NCBI GenBank assembly: GCA_031216915.1
Contig: CM062294.1
Coordinates: forward strand, 34,680,936-34,744,935
Direction of reading: 5' to 3'
Length of the DNA stretch: 64,000 nt
From: Pictodentalium vernedei
Lineage: Eukaryota; Mollusca; Scaphopoda; Dentaliida; Dentaliidae
In this document: piece after piece, positions 46,589-57,449 of the stretch
How positions within the stretch are numbered: position 1 is the stretch's first letter
Layout of the letters: each line of letters begins with the position of its first letter
Made by a program: the position numbers and the translations under genes
The notes under the pieces: generated by a model
Told to the model about the DNA's origin: nothing
Database searches by the model: none
Seen by the model: only the letters and a program-made list of their open reading frames with translations

Positions 46589-46849
46589 CTATGCCTCCAC
46601 ACGCTCATGCAGCCATCTGTAACGTGAGCGCAGGAACTTACTTTCCTCCATGTCCTGAGATTCCCATGTTATCGTGCCATACACCACTCCAAACGTCGGT
46701 TTTGATGCTGATCGGACAGAGCGGTACGCTTGACGACCTTCCTGGAACTCATGCTCAGTGCTTTGTGACGGTTTCGGACGGTTCTGTTGCACAAACGCCT
46801 GTTGGGAGCCAAAGGCGTTTCCAAACCCTACTTGAATCAAAGCGTTCAT
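46589..46849 (-). CDS. Possible coding exon of unknown protein
   Basis: The minus-strand frame is open over about 86 codons with a fairly GC-rich, non-repetitive composition (…EGRQAYRSVRSASKPTFG…). It contains a good donor-like site, GGAAA|GTAAGT, near 46648. A plus-strand ORF covers the same DNA (46591-47112), so at most one is real. I recognise neither and rate both as weak. Confidence 0.25.
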   Translation of the reverse strand: MNALIQVGFGNAFGSQQAFVQQNRPKPSQSTEHEFQEGRQAYRSVRSASKPTFGVVYGTITWESQDMEESKFLRSRYRWLHERVEA

Positions 46850-47326
46850 TCGTCACGAGGCGCACCAGACACCCATCTTTCAAACATTTTGTTTTTGAAT
46901 TAGCTTTTCTTTTCTTCCATACAGAGCAGTCTTTTCATGGCGCTATGTGTTTATCTGGCTGTTACAGCATTTTAAATTATTTTTGCATGGGTCTTGATGT
47001 CGTTATCCACATACGAAACATACCGCTTGTCCCCTGTTCTGACTATGGCCACATGTTTGACACTTTAAACACCGAACTCCACTTTGAAGTTCCTGTAATC
47101 TATTTTAATTAAACGTAGCTGCTACGGTGGTTCCAGTGTAAAATTATATGTATTTGGTTTGATTGTTGTATTGTCATCTTTTTAATTACAGTTCGTTAAA
47201 CTGTCGTTGCTATTTGTGGTTTTAATTTGTTTGTAATTTCTGATTCATTCTGTTCGAACAACGCAATTATCATGTATAGTTCAGGACCTAATATATACGC
47301 AATTTAGTGGTATTGCGTGTGAAATA

Positions 47327-47549
47327 TTAACCCTTTGAACCCCAGCAGCCTTTTTTGGTCAGGAACATGATACGTCATAACGTTATTATGTGGGATGGCT
47401 GTTCAATAAATAGTGTGGGGTAAACCAATCAGTATTTTCAGGCACGGCCTGAAAATACTGATTGGTCTACCCCAAATAATGAATATGAACTCTTCTAATT
47501 GCTGCATTTGAACTGGCAAGGGAGATACCACTAGAGTCCAAAGGGTTAA
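47327..47549. mobile_element. piggyBac-like MITE, family B, copy 2
   Basis: TTAA-CCCTTTGAACCC … CCAAAGGG-TTAA. The central arms 'accaatcagtattttcaggc' and 'gcctgaaaatactgattggt' are a near-perfect palindrome. Shares most of its length with 29068-29306. Confidence 0.85.
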
Positions 47550-48630
47550 ATACCAAATATGTCGATAAAGTTGATAGGTATATTTTAATTCCCAGATATA
47601 TATGGTACTGATATTTGTAATTCTTTTATTATGTGATTCTGGCAAAACTTAAACTGCGATAAATTCGGTGTAGCATATACGGACTGTAACGCCTTGTCCA
47701 TGCAACTATTTTCCGTGATACTTGTCTTTATTGCCAAAGCTATCTATAAAACCTGTTCATGCAAGTAGTGCACAGAAACTACATGCAGGCCAGAACATTT
47801 ATATTTTAAAACAACTCACTCCAATTCAGAAACTAATATGTACTGGAATAAGTTAGGTATACTCAATTTATCAACATTTTCAAATCATAAATTGAAGATG
47901 GTCCCTCAAGTGGAACTCCGATTTTGTAAGGAGGTGCGATCGCTCCCGTCGCAACCTGAAGTCGAGCCCATATCCCTGGGCATATATCGACGCGTCCGTT
48001 ATGACCCAGAGGCGAGATCGAAACTTTAATACACAATCTCGGAATCCAACTTAGAGGTAATGACCAATGTATCTTAAAATATTCCCCCCCTTTTTGGCTT
48101 GTTCGCATATATTTTGACAATCATTTAACGTCTATGAATTGATTTTTGTACGTTATTGGGCTCTGTATGACGTAATCCACATTCATTGTTCCTCTTGCAC
48201 TATAACCGTCGAGCTTTATAGTAGTGCTTCAGCTGTGTTGTTCTCGGTTTTATTTTTTAAGATCTATTGCATGATTGGCCTAAAAAAATGTAAGAGCAAT
48301 ATCCTCATTGCTAAACGTGATCTAGTTTAATTTATTTCGCTGTATTGGTGATTTATTTATCAACTAATTACTGCTATCAAATCGTTGGCCACGGAATATC
48401 TAATTCAGGTGTCGATGAGTTCAGGTTGAAAATGTTCTCTTTCTGACTGGAATGAATGCACGTGTGGATGCTGCCCTCAATACAGATTTGTATTTTGTCT
48501 GGACATTTTTACTAGTAGTGGGGAAAAAACGTTCTCACTGCGAGACAAATATAATTATTGTAAAACAAAACAAACAGATGTGATATTTGCAAACTCTTGC
48601 TTAAGTTTTTTTATCTCCCCTTTAACAAAG
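47550..48630. other. Intergenic, nothing recognised
   Basis: Short ORFs near 47838-48330 have no family features. No clear repeats. Confidence 0.4.
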
Positions 48631-49416
48631 CAGGCTTGGCAATTTCAGGAGAGCGATTTTTTAGCTCTCCTTACTGCCCTCCTGAAAGAATTAAGGAGAG
48701 CGAAAAATCGCCCTCCTAAATATTTTGGTCTGGGGTGATTGAGATTACATGTATTATGCTCACATTAAATTTTTGTTGTAAAGCAAAAATGTAATTTAAC
48801 TTCGAAGTCACATAACATTACGTAATTTCATTTCGAAAGTGATTTAGTGGTAAAAGGTAATGGCTGCAACCATACCCAAACACAGTTGCAATCATTTGAA
48901 GCAAAATGGGTCACAGCAATATTTTTTTTTCTGTCAGTTTCAAGTTCAACAACTGACATCACAGTTTGAGGGGTAATTATTCAAGGAATATTGACACTAT
49001 AATATACTACCATTACTACTATCCTGTCACTTGAAGCACTTGCACCAGGATGTGACTGTAGATTCAAGCAGACCTGTTGTCCAAGAAAGTCATATGCCTA
49101 CCACTACCACCTTCAACCCCCTTGGGGGATGAAGGTGGTAGTGGCAGGCGTATCACTTTCTTGGACAACAGGTCTGGGTACACACACAGGTCTTGTCAAG
49201 TGTGTGTTCGGTTGTTGAGTAAAACATCTAGATGTCTAAGAGATTTCGCTTTACCTTAGTAAAGTTAATAAAATCACTGATGTAGTCTGTTGGTTTTAGT
49301 TTCATTGAGTTCGTTCAATTGGATACTTAAAATGCTGTGTAAAGCTAATTGCTCTCCTAAGCTGATTGAGGAGAGCGATTTTTTGCCCTCCTGCATTTTT
49401 CAGAATGCCAGGCCTG
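48631..49416. mobile_element. 786-bp element with CAGGCYTGGCA ends and 6-bp direct repeat
   Basis: The left end CAGGCTTGGCAATTTCAGGA and the right end, read inverted as CAGGCCTGGCATTCTGAAAA, are terminal inverted repeats. Both are followed inward by 'aggagagcgatttttt' modules. 'acaaag' directly precedes the left end (48625-48630) and directly follows the right end (49417-49422). No transposase is encoded. CAGG…CCTG ends suggest hAT or a related cut-and-paste superfamily, but a 6-bp duplication is atypical for hAT. A separate hairpin lies inside. Confidence 0.75.
49069..49176. repeat. Hairpin, ~50-bp arms, inside the 786-bp element
   Basis: cagacctgttgtccaagaaa … 'gcctaccactaccaccttc' pairs with its inverted copy ending 'ttggacaacaggtctg'. 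The loop is within ccccttgggg. Only a few mismatches. Confidence 0.9.
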
Positions 49417-49751
49417 ACAAAGTATATGTAGAGTTCCAACTGTCTGGAATAAACACCATATAATATTGAATCTCATGTACTTTGCTTTGGTTGCGTGGTT
49501 TGAAGAATGTCCAGTAACTGACAATTCAATTGAATGAATTCGATACATTGAGCGCATTGATGGCAAATTATTCCTCAGGTTCTCTATGAAAAAACCGCAA
49601 TCACTATAGACTGGTATCTCGGAACCTACCCTGTGTACTCTACAGAATGTAGTTAGGTGCGGAAACAATACTAGTTTTACATTCTCTCCCCAGTACAAAG
49701 TCATGGTGGTAAGGCAACGAAGTGGCATAATCATCAACTTTTAAAATTGTC

Positions 49752-49770
49752 AACAACAACAACAATAATA

Positions 49771-49836
<66 letters not shown>

Positions 49837-49838
49837 TA
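49752..49838. repeat. (TAA)n microsatellite
   Basis: Begins as CAA units and continues as ATA/TAA units for about 85 bp. Confidence 0.95.
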
Positions 49839-50149
49839 ATCAGCAGATACTTTTATGGCGCTACTAATATATACTCAGTTGTGCTTCACAAAAGATTAAA
49901 ACCCAAATAATTAAACAAAGAAACTTAATTAGTGATATTGTTTTCTCTGTAAATGCGGAAAAATAAATAAATAAAATCAATTAAAGAAAATATAATAATA
50001 TAAAGCCTAGTAAAGGCATCATACAGCTGTGTATGCGAATACCTCGTCCCCATATAAGAATAGAGATGTTCACTCCTTAAAAGCTGTTCACAAGTATCGG
50101 CTTCAAGAGTAGAGGTCGTGAGTATATAGGTCGCATTGTTATTTTCCAG

Positions 50150-50574
50150 ACAAACACTCGACGAGAAGGAGAAAGAACTTAAAGATAAAGTAAAAGAAGT
50201 ACTTTATTGTGATGTAACGCAAGCCAATCCTCTAAGCGGTAACGACAGACAAACGTGATCTTGGACCGTTTGACGCTGTCACGGCTTGTTGGTGTCTGGG
50301 CGCAGCAACTAACAACGAAGAAGAATACAAAGATGACATCAGGAATATTATCGCCATGATTAAACCTGGAGGATATCTGCTATTGATGGATATCAAAAAT
50401 GAAATCCCTCGATATAAAGTCAATGGTTTAGATTACCCTGCTGTTTCTTTATCAATAGATCGTATCAAGAATTATTTCGAAACTACATTCCCAAACAGCA
50501 TGTGGGCACAAAAGAACACCACTCGAGAAGGTGTAAGGTGTCAATTCTTCAACGTTGCAGCTAAAATTCCCTAG
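50150..50574 (+). pseudogene. Last exon of an NNMT/PNMT/INMT-like methyltransferase, one frameshift
   Basis: Small-molecule SAM-dependent methyltransferases of this family methylate amines such as nicotinamide. A good acceptor, ttgttattttccag, ends at 50149. The frame then gives EKELKDKVKEVLYCDVTQANPL, as in the family. After a shift in about 50232-50258 a second frame gives DLGPFDAVTACWCLGAA and then MIKPGGYLLLMDI, the post-motif of the methyltransferase fold, to the TAG at 50572-50574. Exon size and block order fit the family's terminal exon. The upstream exons were not found in the window. Either a decayed copy or a true gene with an assembly error at one base. Confidence 0.65.
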
Positions 50575-50919
50575 ACTGATCTTTACCATAAATCATTTAT
50601 AACTTTATTTTTAGAATTGTATTTTGTATCTATCACTTTAAATGATAAAATGAATCTTCAGCGTTTGAAAAGACTTGAATGTTTTCCTATCGGTAAATTA
50701 CGACGTATTTTAACCTTGTTATACGTTTGTACGTGTAATTTCGTACGAAATCAAACAACTCGTTCATACTTTGTGGTCATTTGTTTTGTTATATTTTTTA
50801 TTTTTTTAAAGTTTTAACCTCAAATTCCTATTTTCTCCCGAATAGTGTTCAGTGACAACTGTTGAGCCAAATGTTATCGCAGCTTAAAATACTAATATTA
50901 TTCTGCTGTCAAGACTCCA
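50575..50919. other. 3' flank of the methyltransferase-like exon
   Basis: AT-rich, probably 3' UTR or intergenic. No clear AATAAA close to the stop codon was noted. Confidence 0.3.
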
Positions 50920-51137
50920 TAACTGGTTGAGTGCTAGAAGCCACTATCATGGCTTTCAAAAAAATAGGATACCAGAGCAAAAGCTAACACTCTCCATGCC
51001 TATATTTCATATTCTGTCAAACAGAAATAATATTTTTTTTATATAAATTTGTTTATTACAAATTATTGGAGAGTGCCTGTGGAAGTTTTGAGTAACAAAT
51101 TCAGACCACCAAAAATAATCTAGCCCTCAACCAGTTA
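50920..51137. mobile_element. TA-flanked MITE with TAACTGGTTGAG ends
   Basis: TAACTGGTTGAGTGCTAGA at the left is matched by the inverted right end with one difference (GGG for GTG). Inner arms 'cactctcca' and 'tggagagtg' also pair. TA at both limits fits a Tc1/mariner-like origin. Non-coding, AT-rich loop. Confidence 0.75.
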
Positions 51138-51589
51138 ATCACTAATGTGAAATACATCTTGTTATTTATTCCTTCCGACGTTTGACGTCGCATTTTAAAA
51201 AGCGTTGAAGAAACTGATTTCCCAGTGACGTTTGAACGTCAGGATAATTAAAGTCTCAAAGGGTTAACTTGCTATTGATTACATCGGTTGTTATTGTTTA
51301 CAGGTAGCCAATACTGTTCTTAAGAAGGTAATTCTAGACACCTTATAATTTTGCCTCTGTAGACGTTATAATTAAAGAACTCGCAATCAGATCTGAAAGA
51401 GTTTACTGTCAAGGGCGAGATGTTTATTTGCTCCGTTTCTTATGTGATGAATTAGCAAAAACATCAACAAAATTAATATATTGGACTACAGATCGACATA
51501 ATATGCGTTTCAAAATTCGGAACATAAAATCTTACTCAACTCATATTTTTGCACACTGAGATGTATAATTCAAATATAGAATATACCAA
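51138..51589. other. Intergenic; one isolated MITE-type end
   Basis: 'gtctcaaagggttaact' at about 51250-51266 looks like a family B right end, and 'acgtttgacgt' / 'acgtttgaacgt' lie nearby, but no left partner was found. Confidence 0.35.
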
Positions 51590-51745
51590 CAGTAGCTAGG
51601 TGTACCAAATGTTCACCACGAGTGGTGAAGTGGTGTTAATCACGAGCCTTTGGCGATTGGTGTACCAAATGTTCACCACGAGTGGTGAAGTGGTGTTAAC
51701 CGCGAGCCTTCGTCAATATTTGGTAAACCAAGCTACTATAGGTAT
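51590..51745. repeat. 60-bp direct duplication inside a short inverted repeat
   Basis: 'tgtaccaaatgttcaccacg' with the following 40 bases occurs at 51600-51659 and 51660-51719 with few changes. Each copy contains ttcaccacgagtggtgaa, an 18-bp imperfect palindrome. The outer words 'gtagctaggtgtaccaaat' and 'atttggtaaaccaagctac' are inverted, so the duplication may have happened inside a MITE. Confidence 0.8.
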
Positions 51746-52443
51746 ATTTTATACGTACCACGATCGTCAGATTATTAAGAGTCGCCATTAGTTTTTCTCG
51801 ATTTTACTGAACAGTAGACGTACATACGTGCGAAACTGTTTTTCTTTACATGAGCATTGGTGAGCGGTACGTCCGCTGTCAATTTTATCGCCGAAACGAA
51901 ATGGAAAAGAAAACCCGTAACCTTCTTCGTTTTAATAACATAATAACATACTATGTCGAATTATGGTTGCTTTATTAACATGATACAATGAATGTTTGTT
52001 AATTTTTTGGTATCTTATAAGGTAAACCCATTTAAAAATGTAATAAATAATTGCCACTTTCATTTCACTCTTCGCGAGGCGACGTGCGATAAATTGAGAC
52101 AAGTTTGCATTCAGATCGACGTCACCAAAGGTCAACTTGGATGTAGTTCTACTGTAGGTGTAAAATTTAACTATTGAAATCCCATTGTTGGCGTGTTCAA
52201 CACGGTTGGTGTGTAAAGCTAAAATGTATGCCTTAGGCTTTTCATATATAGCAGAATAGGTTATCATGGTATAAAACAGGGTTTTAACCCTTCAGGAAAT
52301 AGTTTCTTTTAGTCGTGACAGTTGTTCGATGGGTATGAAATAAGGAGTCATTGTATCTAGTTTCTTTTTGTGTGATTATTAGATTATTTCTCATGCGGAG
52401 GGGGGGGGGGGGGGCACCACTACTGGTACGTGCCTCCTTTTCG
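51746..52443. other. Intergenic with poly-G tract
   Basis: Two overlapping opposite ORFs (51932-52267 and 51992-52177) are unconvincing. A run of about 15 G lies near 52399-52414, just before the 33-bp array. Confidence 0.4.
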
Positions 52444-53478
52444 AAACAGTTGAAAGGATAGACTGGGGCGCGTTTACTGAGATTGAAAGGCTAGACTGGG
52501 GTGTGTTTACTGAGATTGAAAGGCTAGACTGTGGTGTGTTTACCGAGATTGAAAGGCTAGACTGGGGTGCGTTTACTGAGATTGAAAGGCTAGACTGGGG
52601 TGTGTTTACTGAGATTGCAAGGCTAGACTGGGGTGCGTTTACTGAGTTTGAAAGGCTAGACTGGGGTGTGTTTACTGAGATTAAAAGGCTAGACTAGGGT
52701 GTGTTTCCTGAGACTGGAAGTCTAGACTGGGGTGTGTTTACTGACATTGAAAGGCTAGACTGGGGTGCGTTTACTGAGACTGAAAGGCTAGACTGGGGTG
52801 TGTTTACTGAGATTGAAATGCCAGACTGGGGTGTATTTCCTGAGATTGGAAGTCTAGACTGGGGTGTGTTAACTGAGATTGAAAGGCTAGACTGGGGTGT
52901 GCTTACTGAGATTGAAAGGCTAGACTGGGGTGTGTTTACTGAGATAGAAAGGCTAGACTGGGGGTGCGTTTCCAGAGATTGGAAGTCTAGACTGGGGTGC
53001 GTTTACTGAGATTGAAAGGTTAGACTGGGGGGGGGGGGGGGGGGGGTTACTTAGATTGAAAGGCTAGACTGGTGTGTGTTTTCTGAGATTGAAAGACTAG
53101 ACTGGGGTGTGTTTACTGAGACTGAAAGGCTATACTGGGATGTATTTACTGAGATTGAAAGGCTAGACTGGGGTTTGTTTACTGAGATTGAAAGACTAGA
53201 CTGGGGTGTGTTTACTGAGATTGAAAGGCTAGACTGGGATGTATTTACTGAGATTGAAAGGCTAGACAGGGGTGTGTGTACTGAAATTGAAAGGCTAGAC
53301 CGGGGTGTATTTACTGAGATTGTAAGGCTAGACTGGGATGTGTTTACTGAGATTGAAAGGCTAGACTGGGTGTATTTACTGAGAATGATAGGCTAGACTG
53401 GGGTGTGTTTCCTGAGATTGAAAGGCTAGACTAGAGTGTGTTTACTGAGATTGAAAGGCTAGATTGGGGTGTGTCAAC
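52444..53478. repeat. Minisatellite, 33-bp unit, ~31 copies
   Basis: Unit 'gaaaggctagactggggtgt' plus 'gtttactgagatt'. The 33-bp period keeps one frame open as an 11-residue repeat (VFTEIERLDWG) over three ORFs between 52503 and 53396. The frame is broken by TAG at 52695, by a poly-G run at about 53029-53047 and by single-base indels. Coding is possible but unsupported: there is no start context, flanking domain or splice site. Confidence 0.93.
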
Positions 53479-53489
53479 GAATTGGACAA

Positions 53490-53890
53490 AGTGTGATATT
53501 TGCAAGTAGCTTGTAGATAGATGAGGGAAGTATGCTACTCAGCATATCTGTGGATAAAACTGTCTCTGTGTATTGCCAAAGCAAGTCATGGCTGTTGTAA
53601 AGCAGCCATGGCTTGATTTGTCAGCAAGCTAAAGACATGTTATGACATTGCAAATGCCTTAGAAATGCATGAGAAAAGTGTATCACTCACCAATATCTCT
53701 CAATTTATTGTCGATTCAAATCATGGTTGTATGTTAAGCAATGGCTTGATTTGTCAACGATCTTTGCAAGTACATTGCGGACATATGAGAAAAGTATGTT
53801 ACTCAGACTATCGGTGAATACACTGTCTCTTGTGGCCCAGCCATGGCCTGATTTGTCAACAACCTAATGTCATGTGGCCTTTGCCGGTAC
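53490..53890. repeat. Three diverged ~130-bp repeats
   Basis: 'catggcttgatttgtcaaca' and 'gagaaaagtatgttactca' recur in the same order at about 53515-53615, 53670-53760 and 53790-53870. They directly follow the 33-bp array. Confidence 0.7.
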
Positions 53891-54840
53891 TTGGAAATAC
53901 GATGATTATTTCTGTAATTATTGTTTGTCGTGTAATTTTATTGCGTCCGTTGGAATACTGCTCACCCCGTGGTGGCCATATTGTATTTGGTCTGCATCAT
54001 CATTAGGACACTCAAGTTCAACAATATTGAAATAAAATCCTTGGATTAAAATTTGGGCTCCTTATGGGAACCGACATGTCATCTTGGTCAATATAAAGAA
54101 TATTCTTTTTAAATTTACTTCTTATGGTCCCCTGTTCAGAATCTTACGATATATGGTATTCAGTATCCTTGAGGGGTGGTGTGGAGGTTTGGGGTTGTGT
54201 GGGAGGGGTGGGTAATTGATCAGATTCAAAGGTTTCTTAAAATCAGGTCTCTGGGCCTAAATTTTAATAGTGCAATTGAGGGATATTCTCCAAAGATCTT
54301 CAGATCAATCAGAATTTTTTTATACTTGTTGTACAGCATCCTTCGCGGTTTCAGATTCAGGTTTATAATTTGGCTCCCTGTGGTCTTTGGGGCATTTATC
54401 TTGTATGAACTTAGCATTCATGACTTCTTTCCAAAATCTCTGCACTGATTTAATGTGAATTTGAGGGTATTTGATTTTATAAAAAAAATTTACAGCCACT
54501 GGGCCAATTCGAAAGGAGGTGGCATGAACGATTTGATGAAAGTGGGGTGAACATGAAAGTTTGCTCGAGGAAAGTTTGAGAGACACATTTTCAGTCGTTT
54601 GTGGGATGGATAACTTAATGTTTTAATTGCCAGAAATTTCTGTTTTCGAGACCAATGGGTCCATTCGCACAAAAGTTGGAATGTGGTATTACTGGGTCAT
54701 GAGTACTTGACTGATGAAAACAGAGGGGAATCCCAGTAGCAGGTGTTCTCTCCAACAGGAGGTTTGAGTATTCCTTTTTACGAGTTCACACTAAAGATAG
54801 CCATTTCCTCTATGGTGTAATATCTGTAACTATCCACCAC
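53891..54840. other. Intergenic, unassigned ORFs
   Basis: ORFs on both strands between 54176 and 54672 overlap and match nothing I know. No repeat structure seen. Confidence 0.35.
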
Positions 54841-54966
54841 AGAGTTGTACACTGTTCCTCCATCCCGCCTCACTCTCCTGGAACGACCCCCCAACCCAGC
54901 CAGAGAGTTGTACCCTGTTCCTCCATCCCGCCTCACCCTCTTGGAACGACCCCCAACCCAGGCGCT
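54841..54966. repeat. 63-bp tandem duplication
   Basis: 'agagttgtacactgttcctc' … 'ggaacgaccccccaaccca' at 54841-54903 is repeated at 54904-54966 with a few changes. On the minus strand it encodes a 21-residue repeat, probably by chance. Confidence 0.9.
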
Positions 54967-56125
54967 AAAACTATAATTATGTTCAAATATCAAAATGTGC
55001 TCAACTGCACGGAACAGAGAACTGTTATATGGTATAAAGCCTCTTTCTGACCAATAGAGGCAACTGGCAAATCCCTTATTAAAAATTCAGCTTAATTATC
55101 TAGCTTATACAAGCTTCTGTCGCATGTTCGCACAAGCTTCTGTCGTCTCATAAACTCATCATTGGAACAAATACAAGCTTGTGCAAGGTTGCATGCGCTT
55201 GTAACAAGCTTGTATGAGCTCACAACAGAGTTGCGGGAGCTCACCACGAGCTCATAGTCACTAGATTAACTTTGACACACTTACCCACATCATGGGACTT
55301 AGTCATATCGTTTTCGGACTCTGTGCACTGATATAGTTCTTCCTTTCAAAATCTAGTGTTGACGCCCTTGCCTTCACTCACTCGTGGAAAATCGATCACC
55401 TCAATTTCTGGACGACGAGACCTTCCATGTGATGTATTACATGCCTACCTTCCTTATACCTACGATGTTTTTAACATAATATCTGAAATAATAATAATAA
55501 TCATAAAAAATAAAAGTAAAAAAAACATTTCGAAGTACGAATTTGTAAGTGTTTTTTCATTGATGGATAAGTGATCTTCCCAAAACATCGATACTGTATA
55601 TCAAAAACACCATTGAGAAAATATGATTAAAAAAAATAAATAATTTTATTGCACGCCTGTTCAAGAGCAACACTAAATCATGTGGAAAGTGAAAATCTAT
55701 TCCACACACATGTGCGGAACGGAAATCGTTTACGGTCTATTTTATTACAAAGAAGCGAAATTTCACTGGAATGTTCTACAAATTGTGCACAACAATTACA
55801 ATTTGCATCGTTAGCGATAGCTAAATCTCTTCACCTGAGCTCAGGGGACGAAATAGTAACACGGGTTCTCCTCGTCAATTTGGTTGGCGATAAAATGTGT
55901 TGTTTTTGTTTATAATTGTCAAATGAATTGCTGAGTGTCCATCTAATAATTGTTTTTTATAAACGTGAGGCGTGTAATAAACGCAGAACGACACACGGCC
56001 TTTCGTTCTATCGTTCCGCGCTAGCACTCGTGCCATATCGATTAACCCATTCACATACGCGTGTCATTCTGTGTATTATTTTCATGAATGTGAGTGTGAA
56101 TATAAATGTTTCAGGGTATATTCAT
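54967..56125. other. Intergenic; HindIII-like AAGCTT/AAGCTTG words
   Basis: acaagctt and related words recur six times in 55108-55210 ('acaagcttctgtcg' twice). The plus ORF 55649-55915 has no recognisable domain. AT-rich microsatellite-like sequence near 55480-55530. Confidence 0.4.
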
Positions 56126-56337
56126 TTAACCCCCTGCACTCTGATGTCGTTATATCTAAAGTTCAGGTTGAAAATATTTCCCATAATGTAATTGGGAATT
56201 TAACCAATTCAATCTTGTTTGACAGAGCTCAATGAGCTCTGTCAAACAAGACTGAATTGGTTAAATTCCCAATTGCATTATGGGAAAAATGGCTACTTCA
56301 ATTCTGGATATTTTGACATCAGTGTTTAGGGGGTTAA
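56126..56337. mobile_element. piggyBac-like palindromic MITE, family C
   Basis: TTAA-CCCCCTGCACTCTGATGTC … GACATCAGTGTTTAGGGGG-TTAA. Long central palindrome: 'cccaattgcattatggg' and 'ccaattcaatcttgtttgac' arms around gagctcaatgagctc. Non-coding. Confidence 0.85.
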
Positions 56338-57059
56338 GGATGAGTGATCTCTTCAAAAACTTTGATTCGTTTTACTCTGTATTATCCTGTAAACCTGTAG
56401 AGAAGGATAAATGCCTTAAATTCGAATTTTGTATTTGCTTCAGTCATTCTGGTGAATAACTACTGTGCGTTTGTTTTGTCTAATTTTTGATTGCAAATTG
56501 TGTATTGACAGGCGCGAGAACTGCTGTGGACATTTTCAGTTAAATGACCATCGAAAGAAAGGGATGTATATTAGTCCTTTAAAAGCTGCGTGCTTGGTAT
56601 CTCGAGGCTGTTCTTTACGTTTGTAGTTGAGAGGATTCACCTAGCGAACTACGATCCAGCAACACCGTGTATGTCTGATGCGATTTGCTATGGTAGAAAA
56701 TTCGAATTACAGTTGGTACCTACCTTTAAGGGCACTTCCATTATATTCTAAAACAGCTAAATTAAAACATTCACTCTTGTGACCAATATAAAAGATGTAC
56801 ATCCAAAGGCAACGAATTATTCTAGTCTTTTTATTTTATATCCGCAAAAAGAGTTATCTTGTGAGATGCACTTCCTATGCAATATTTCTTCTTCTGTGTA
56901 ACATTCGCAGGTTTGTCGGGTGAATGATGCTGTGACCATTTGCAAACACTCTGTACTTTATCTGCGTACTCTTATAGCTCGTGTGTATTTGTGAAGTGTT
57001 TTAAGCAACGGACAACCAACTATGTGGCAAATGTCTGTCTGTGGACCTGTAACCAACAA
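56338..57059. other. Intergenic, nothing recognised
   Basis: No supported ORF or repeat. Confidence 0.4.
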
Positions 57060-57365
57060 TTTCGATAACTTTTACAATATTGGGTGGAATGGCATCGTAT
57101 AAGATATGCAAGTGTATTTTTTCGTTTTCTCGCCTCACGTAGGATGCCACCGGTGTTATTCACCGTATTCTTATCAAACTTTTTGCCCTTTATGGACTTG
57201 GTATCTTTCGCAAATGTCTTTGTTTTTTTAGGTGATATCTTTTAACATATACGGTGGAATGGCGTCATATTTCGTGTGCAAGTGTTTCTCTCATCGATAT
57301 CTATGCCGGTGTTGTTCTGTTATATTTTCTCAGAGCTATTGCCCTTTACGGACTTTGAATTTGTT
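57060..57365. repeat. Diverged ~178-bp tandem duplication
   Basis: 'ggtggaatggcatcgtataa … atgcaagtgt … ccggtgttattc … tgccctttatggacttgg' is followed by 'ggtggaatggcgtcatattt … gtgcaagtgt … ccggtgttgttc … tgccctttacggactttg' in the same order. Confidence 0.75.
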
Positions 57366-57449
57366 TCATTTTATTTTGTCATCCATCTCGTCTCGGTCAA
57401 GTCTCCATTGGGCGTCATGGTCCGATCTTCCGAAATGTCATGGTGGTAA

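Noticed and set aside
46591-47112. 173-codon plus-strand ORF
   Set aside because: No family features, an opposite-strand frame is open over part of it, and the C-terminal half is low in coding character.
51240-51266. Further TTAA MITE (caaagggttaa end)
   Set aside because: Only one end could be found; no inverted partner within about 500 bp.
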